From the NCBI GenBank assembly GCA_903839955.1, contig CAIMEI010000006.1, forward strand, positions 1 through 16,610: a stretch of 16,610 nucleotides of DNA, given 5' to 3'. The notes beneath the pieces were generated by a model. It ran no database searches, was not told where the DNA came from, and saw only the letters and a list, made by a program, of their open reading frames with translations. Within the stretch, counting starts at the first letter, position 1. Every line of letters begins with the position of its first letter. Positions 14,201-16,610 of the stretch are shown one piece after another. The translations under genes and the position numbers were made by a program. The stretch comes from Candidatus Falkowiibacteriota bacterium. Its GTDB lineage: Bacteria > Patescibacteriota > Patescibacteriia > Patescibacteriales > UBA12465.

Positions 14201-16459
14201 TCTTTGTCGGTGCCTAGCGCGCCGACTAATGTGATTGCCAGTCCCGGAGACTCTCAGGCCAATATTAACTTCACCGCTTCCGCGAGCGATGGCGGCGTGG
14301 CGATTGATTATTACCTGATTACTTCCGCTCCGGGAAATTTTACCGCCACCACGTCTGCCACTTCAACTAGCGCCACTATCTCGGGCCCCATTAATGGCAC
14401 GTCTTATACTTTTGCCGTCAAGGCGCATAATAGCTTGGGGTATTCTTTGGCTTCCGCTTCTTCCACACCGATTACCCCCCAAGCGTCAGCCACTGTTCCG
14501 GGCGCACCGCTCAATCTCAGCGCCGTCGGCACTAGCACCACCATTTCTTTGTCTTGGTGGGCGCCGCTCAGCGATGGCAATAGCCCGCTGACTAGCTATC
14601 AGGTTGATTACAAGCAAAACACGGGCTCTTCTTGGACTTCCATTTCCGCTCTCTCTCCCACGAGCACCACAGCTGTTGTCTCTAGTCTTCTAGGAGGCAC
14701 TATCTATAGTTTTCGGGTTATCGCCATCAACGCCGTGGGATCTAGCGCGGCCAGTAATGTGGCGACTTCTAGTTTAAATAGTCTGATTTTTTCCAACATC
14801 GTTGATACTCCGACCACGACGAGCGCGCAGATTTCCTGGTCAACTGATGGCCTGGGAACAACCCAAGTGGAGTATGGCCTGACAAATAGCTATGGAAATT
14901 TAACTACCGAAAAAGACATTTTTTCCTTGCTCAACAGCCACACGGAAAATCTCAATAATCTGGTGTCCTGTACACGCTACTATTATCGCGTTCGTTCCAA
15001 GGACGCCCTTGGCAACCAGGACTTTGGCGTGCCGGAAAGCACGATGACGGCCGGCTGTTTGGGCGATTCGGCTTCCGCCAGCACCACCTTAAACGTCATT
15101 GATCACACTTCTGGCGGCAATGCTTCTTTGACCGACGGGCAGGGCGGGACGCTTCTCTCAGTTGCTTTGCCGGCCGCTTTTGCTTCCTCCAGTGTTGATT
15201 TACAAATCAATCACCTAGCGAGCGCGCCAGTTTTGACGGCCGCTCCGGTAAGCACAGGGAAGCAAATGGCGACGGACAAGGTTTTTGACGTTAAGGCGTT
15301 GACCGATATTTCCAATACCGTTTCCGCTCTCAGCCAGCCAGGATCAATAGCTATTTCTTATACGTCCGCGGACATCTCGGGAATCAACGAAGACACCCTG
15401 GGCATCTATTATTGGAATGCTACCAGTAGCAGCTGGACTGCGCTTAATAATTGCGTTTTAGACAAAGGGAATAAGCGAGTCACTTGCAGCACGCCGCACT
15501 TTTCCGTTTTTGCCTTGCTCGGAGACACGACCACGACCACTTCCGGTGGAGGAGGCGGTGGCGGAGGTGGAGGCGGCAGCAGTGTGGCGAGCCAAACTTT
15601 CACTGGCACTTTCTCGGTGCTTATTAATCAGGGGGCCACTAGCACTGTTAATAATTTAGTTACCTTAAGTTTTGCGGCTCAGACTGGCACAACGAAAATG
15701 GCGATTTCTAATACTACGGATTTTTCCAGTGTTTCCTCGCAAGGCTACAGCAGCACCACCAACTGGATGCTTTCTTCCGATTTAGGGACAAAAACCGTTT
15801 ATGTGAAATTTATTAATTCTTCCGGTTTGTCTTCCGATGTAATCACTTCTTCTATTGAATTGATTAGCGCCACTTCTTCGTCGTTGGTGCCCATTGTCCC
15901 CACCGACAACGTTGATACGGTGAAAAAAAGCGTGGCGGTCAAAGCCGTTCCCAAGGTAAAATCTTTAGGAGTTAAGTCTTCCGATTTGCTTCAACTCAAA
16001 TTTGGCGACTACTCTTTTAAGGATTCCGACAAAGACGGCTTGAGCGATAAATTAGAACTTTTGCTGGGTACCGATCCAAATAATGCCGATTCGGATAATG
16101 ATGGTTACTCAGATGGCTTCGAGGTGGTTAACGGCTATAATCCGCTAGGCGATGGCAAGCTGACCGCCGACCAAATAGCAATAATCAGAGCCCATCCGCA
16201 ATGGATTGATACGGACAACGATGGTGTGCCGGACGCCCTGGAAAAAGCCATCGGCACCAACTGGAAGAAGGCGGACACCGATGGTGACGGATTTTCGGAT
16301 GGCGTGGAGCTTAAAAGCGGCTACAATCCACTCGCCAAGAACAAAAAACTAAAGCCGAGCGCGGCGCTCATTAAGCGCTTAAAAGGGAAGGTACTTCTGG
16401 AAGTTAAAAGCGGTATTCTGCTAAAAGTTGACAGTAAGGGCGTCGTTAGTCTCTATTAA
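11255..16459 (+). CDS. Giant secreted surface protein: 7-repeat propeller, FN3 array, TSP3
   Basis: 1734 aa. The signal peptide (1-30, ending RPALA then G) is followed by seven repeats of about 42 residues, each with SSADG(S/L)(K/R)LA and an Asp-box-like S-x-x-G-x-x-W (31-329), fitting a seven-bladed propeller. Next is an array of nine fibronectin type III domains plus one divergent Ig-like domain (330-1268), many ending in GLTNG-x-x-Y-x-(F/Y)-x-V-x-A-x-N. A beta-sandwich (about 1269-1425) has ISYTSADISGINE and FSVFALLG, as in ZU5-like modules of other surface proteins. Then come 11 Gly (1431-1441), an Ig-like domain opening LINQGAT, TSP3 repeats and a 33-residue tail. The protein has six Cys only, in three local pairs. 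It shares its C-terminal module with the upstream gene. ATG 11255 begins the signal peptide; there is no Shine-Dalgarno sequence. Likely an elongated surface adhesin or stalk; the partner is unknown. Confidence 0.93.
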   Translation: MKKNHIIDFLLFASIIFVFILSFSPRPALAGTWTQQAGSNSSAGSGTWVTMASSADGSKLAATDGVSIFTSIDSGVTWVNQTYTSLGTKSWNAITSSADGSKLAATVNGGYIYTSIDSGANWIARTGAGSRGWSAITSSADGSKLVATVSNGGIYTSNNGGTTWVAEMTFDPQYWSGITSSADGSKLVATDNATTYSYISTDGGYTWSSTLPVYGKKVASSADGSKLAITGNYSFYTSTNGGASWTTQTNPDTQHASYTVASSADGSRLALAFDGGYIYLSADSGASWTQQTAAGQRHWSSIVSSADGLKLAAADGWNNSYIYTYAEASVPDAPTSVTAVPGDGQATVYFNLPVTDGGSAITSYTITSSPGNFSTTTATTTGIVSGLTNGTSYTFTVKATNTIGDSISSASSTAVIPDILSVITTNSPVVLSASSISINGTLGTIGVGPMIMTFDKMLNRAMVSSSGYQLINPHTGDSISYTISSMQCGSIYSFRFSLANSIGTSDGGWQDYITPACAPTGVTAVAGNGQATVSFTHLAYGGVPLDTLYTITSSPGNFTATTPNNLLVIPSLFTTVSTSTHATVSGLTNGVAYTFSVKATNITGDSSPSASSTPVVPVGLPDAPGNSLATPGNGQISLSWTAPASNGSPITSYNIYSFPSNALAATSSATSTSQIITGLTNGNTYYYYITAVNSVGESASSTTVNATPATVPHSPDNLSTHAGDRQVTLNWSSLTADGGSAITQYNIYSSPSNALLATTTSSILVINGLTNGNSYSYYVTAVNAIGESASTSVVSVTPATIPTAPRSLAAASGNGQITLSWLAPIDNGGLAIVQYSIYNSPAHTLAATSTSLNKTIIGLTNGNSYSYYVTAINSAGTSISSAVASATPATVPDAPTGVTAIPGDTQATVSFTSSADNGGAAISYYTIISNPGNFTATTSATSTSGVVTGLNNGTPYTFTVKAHNSAGDSLASAASAIITPQSSLSVPSAPTNVIASPGDSQANINFTASASDGGVAIDYYLITSAPGNFTATTSATSTSATISGPINGTSYTFAVKAHNSLGYSLASASSTPITPQASATVPGAPLNLSAVGTSTTISLSWWAPLSDGNSPLTSYQVDYKQNTGSSWTSISALSPTSTTAVVSSLLGGTIYSFRVIAINAVGSSAASNVATSSLNSLIFSNIVDTPTTTSAQISWSTDGLGTTQVEYGLTNSYGNLTTEKDIFSLLNSHTENLNNLVSCTRYYYRVRSKDALGNQDFGVPESTMTAGCLGDSASASTTLNVIDHTSGGNASLTDGQGGTLLSVALPAAFASSSVDLQINHLASAPVLTAAPVSTGKQMATDKVFDVKALTDISNTVSALSQPGSIAISYTSADISGINEDTLGIYYWNATSSSWTALNNCVLDKGNKRVTCSTPHFSVFALLGDTTTTTSGGGGGGGGGGGSSVASQTFTGTFSVLINQGATSTVNNLVTLSFAAQTGTTKMAISNTTDFSSVSSQGYSSTTNWMLSSDLGTKTVYVKFINSSGLSSDVITSSIELISATSSSLVPIVPTDNVDTVKKSVAVKAVPKVKSLGVKSSDLLQLKFGDYSFKDSDKDGLSDKLELLLGTDPNNADSDNDGYSDGFEVVNGYNPLGDGKLTADQIAIIRAHPQWIDTDNDGVPDALEKAIGTNWKKADTDGDGFSDGVELKSGYNPLAKNKKLKPSAALIKRLKGKVLLEVKSGILLKVDSKGVVSLY
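11345..12241 (+). repeat. Seven propeller-blade repeats
   Basis: Seven copies of a unit of roughly 126 bp share a DNA core close to TCTTCCGCTGATGGATCAAA and encode SSADGSKLA, followed by a Y-T-S-x-x-S-G-x-x-W segment. The cores lie near 11410, 11537, 11666, 11792, 11908, 12038 and 12164. Copy 5 is shortened before its core, and copy 7 has lost the Asp-box Trp. Confidence 0.85.
12242..15058 (+). repeat. Fibronectin type III repeat array
   Basis: FN3 domains begin near 12242, 12806, 13112, 13385, 13655, 13925, 14210, 14492 and 14774 (typical opening VP-x-AP-x-x-(V/L)), with a divergent domain at about 12510-12805. Central copies have a 270-bp period: a 32-bp sequence at 13565-13596 recurs exactly at 13835-13866, which shows recent duplication or conversion between repeats. 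Confidence 0.85.
15545..16456 (+). other. Shared C-terminal surface module, copy 2
   Basis: Eleven Gly codons (15545-15577), an Ig-like domain (LINQGAT, TKMAISN, KTVYVK, SSDVI), a linker, KSSDLLQLKFGDY, four TSP3-type motifs (DSDKDGLSD, DSDNDGYSDG, DTDNDGVPD, DTDGDGFSDG) and a tail starting SAALIKRLK and ending GVVSLY. By eye about two thirds of residues match copy 1 from KSSDLL onward, while codon choice differs strongly (TTG/CTT Leu, T-ending codons). Confidence 0.88.
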
Positions 16460-16481
16460 AATAGAAAAATTAGCCAAAATT

Positions 16482-16510
16482 AGCACTTTCCGCGAGGGAG
16501 GTGCTTTTTT
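16482..16510 (+). terminator. Rho-independent terminator after the second surface gene
   Basis: A 10-bp stem, AGCACTTTCC (16482-16491) with GGGAGGTGCT (16496-16505), including G-U pairs, is capped by a GCGA tetraloop and followed by a T-run. Confidence 0.88.
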
Positions 16511-16511
16511 A

Positions 16512-16540
16512 TTGACATTAATCAAATAAAATGATAAGTT
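16512..16540 (+). promoter_or_regulatory. Strong promoter reading off the right edge
   Basis: TTGACA (16512-16517), a 17-bp spacer and TAAGTT (16535-16540), with an extended TG at 16532-16533. It begins right after the terminator. The next ATG that is not stopped at once is at 16600, giving a leader of about 53 nt, longer than others here. Confidence 0.55.
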
Positions 16541-16599
16541 GCTAACAAGTCCGGGGAGAATCCTCAGGCGATGGAATGTTAATTAAAACCTTAATAAAA

Positions 16600-16610
16600 A
16601 TGAGACATTA
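16600..16610 (+). CDS. Possible start of a next gene (cut by window end)
   Basis: ATG at 16600 opens a frame (M-R-H) that runs off the window and lies downstream of the promoter at 16512-16540. With three codons visible nothing can be said about the product. The promoter could instead serve an RNA gene. Confidence 0.2.

Overview
The window looks like a piece of a Patescibacteria (Candidate Phyla Radiation) chromosome, most likely a Parcubacteria-type lineage. This is inferred from style, not from a marker gene. The signs are short AT-rich gaps, almost no Shine-Dalgarno sequences, promoters very close to start codons, and two giant secreted proteins built from beta-propellers, FN3/Ig-like domains, glycine hinges and thrombospondin type-3 (TSP3) calcium-binding repeats. 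The C-terminal segment of both giants resembles tails I remember from Parcubacteria surface proteins. No mobile element, CRISPR array, tRNA or rRNA was seen.

Left part (1-5000): a nested 83-bp inverted repeat at the window edge precedes a DEAD-box RNA helicase with a long basic tail. A two-gene unit follows: a membrane-anchored GyrI/SOUL-fold protein and a TspO/MBR membrane protein. Next comes an acyl carrier protein gene standing alone between two terminators, with a near-consensus promoter. After it are a secreted or anchored protein with a lysozyme-like segment, apparently transcribed leaderless, and a small convergent two-helix membrane protein. Each unit ends in a clear rho-independent hairpin.

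Middle (5000-7616): rarA (a clamp-loader-like AAA+ ATPase of replication restart) and hisS (histidyl-tRNA synthetase) lie 8 nt apart and probably form one transcript. hisS has the only good Shine-Dalgarno sequence in the window.

Right part (7616-16610): two consecutive genes encode secreted proteins of about 1154 and 1734 residues, each with its own promoter and the same architecture: signal peptide, propeller, Ig-like spacer domains, poly-Gly hinge, a shared Ig-like domain, TSP3 repeats and a nearly identical 33-residue C-terminus. They look like two variable heads on one constant C-terminal module, probably for display or anchoring at the cell surface. This pair is the most noteworthy system here. 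In the first gene the module is written in strikingly C-ending codons, unlike the rest of the gene and unlike its counterpart in the second gene. After the second gene comes a terminator, then a strong promoter reading off the right edge.
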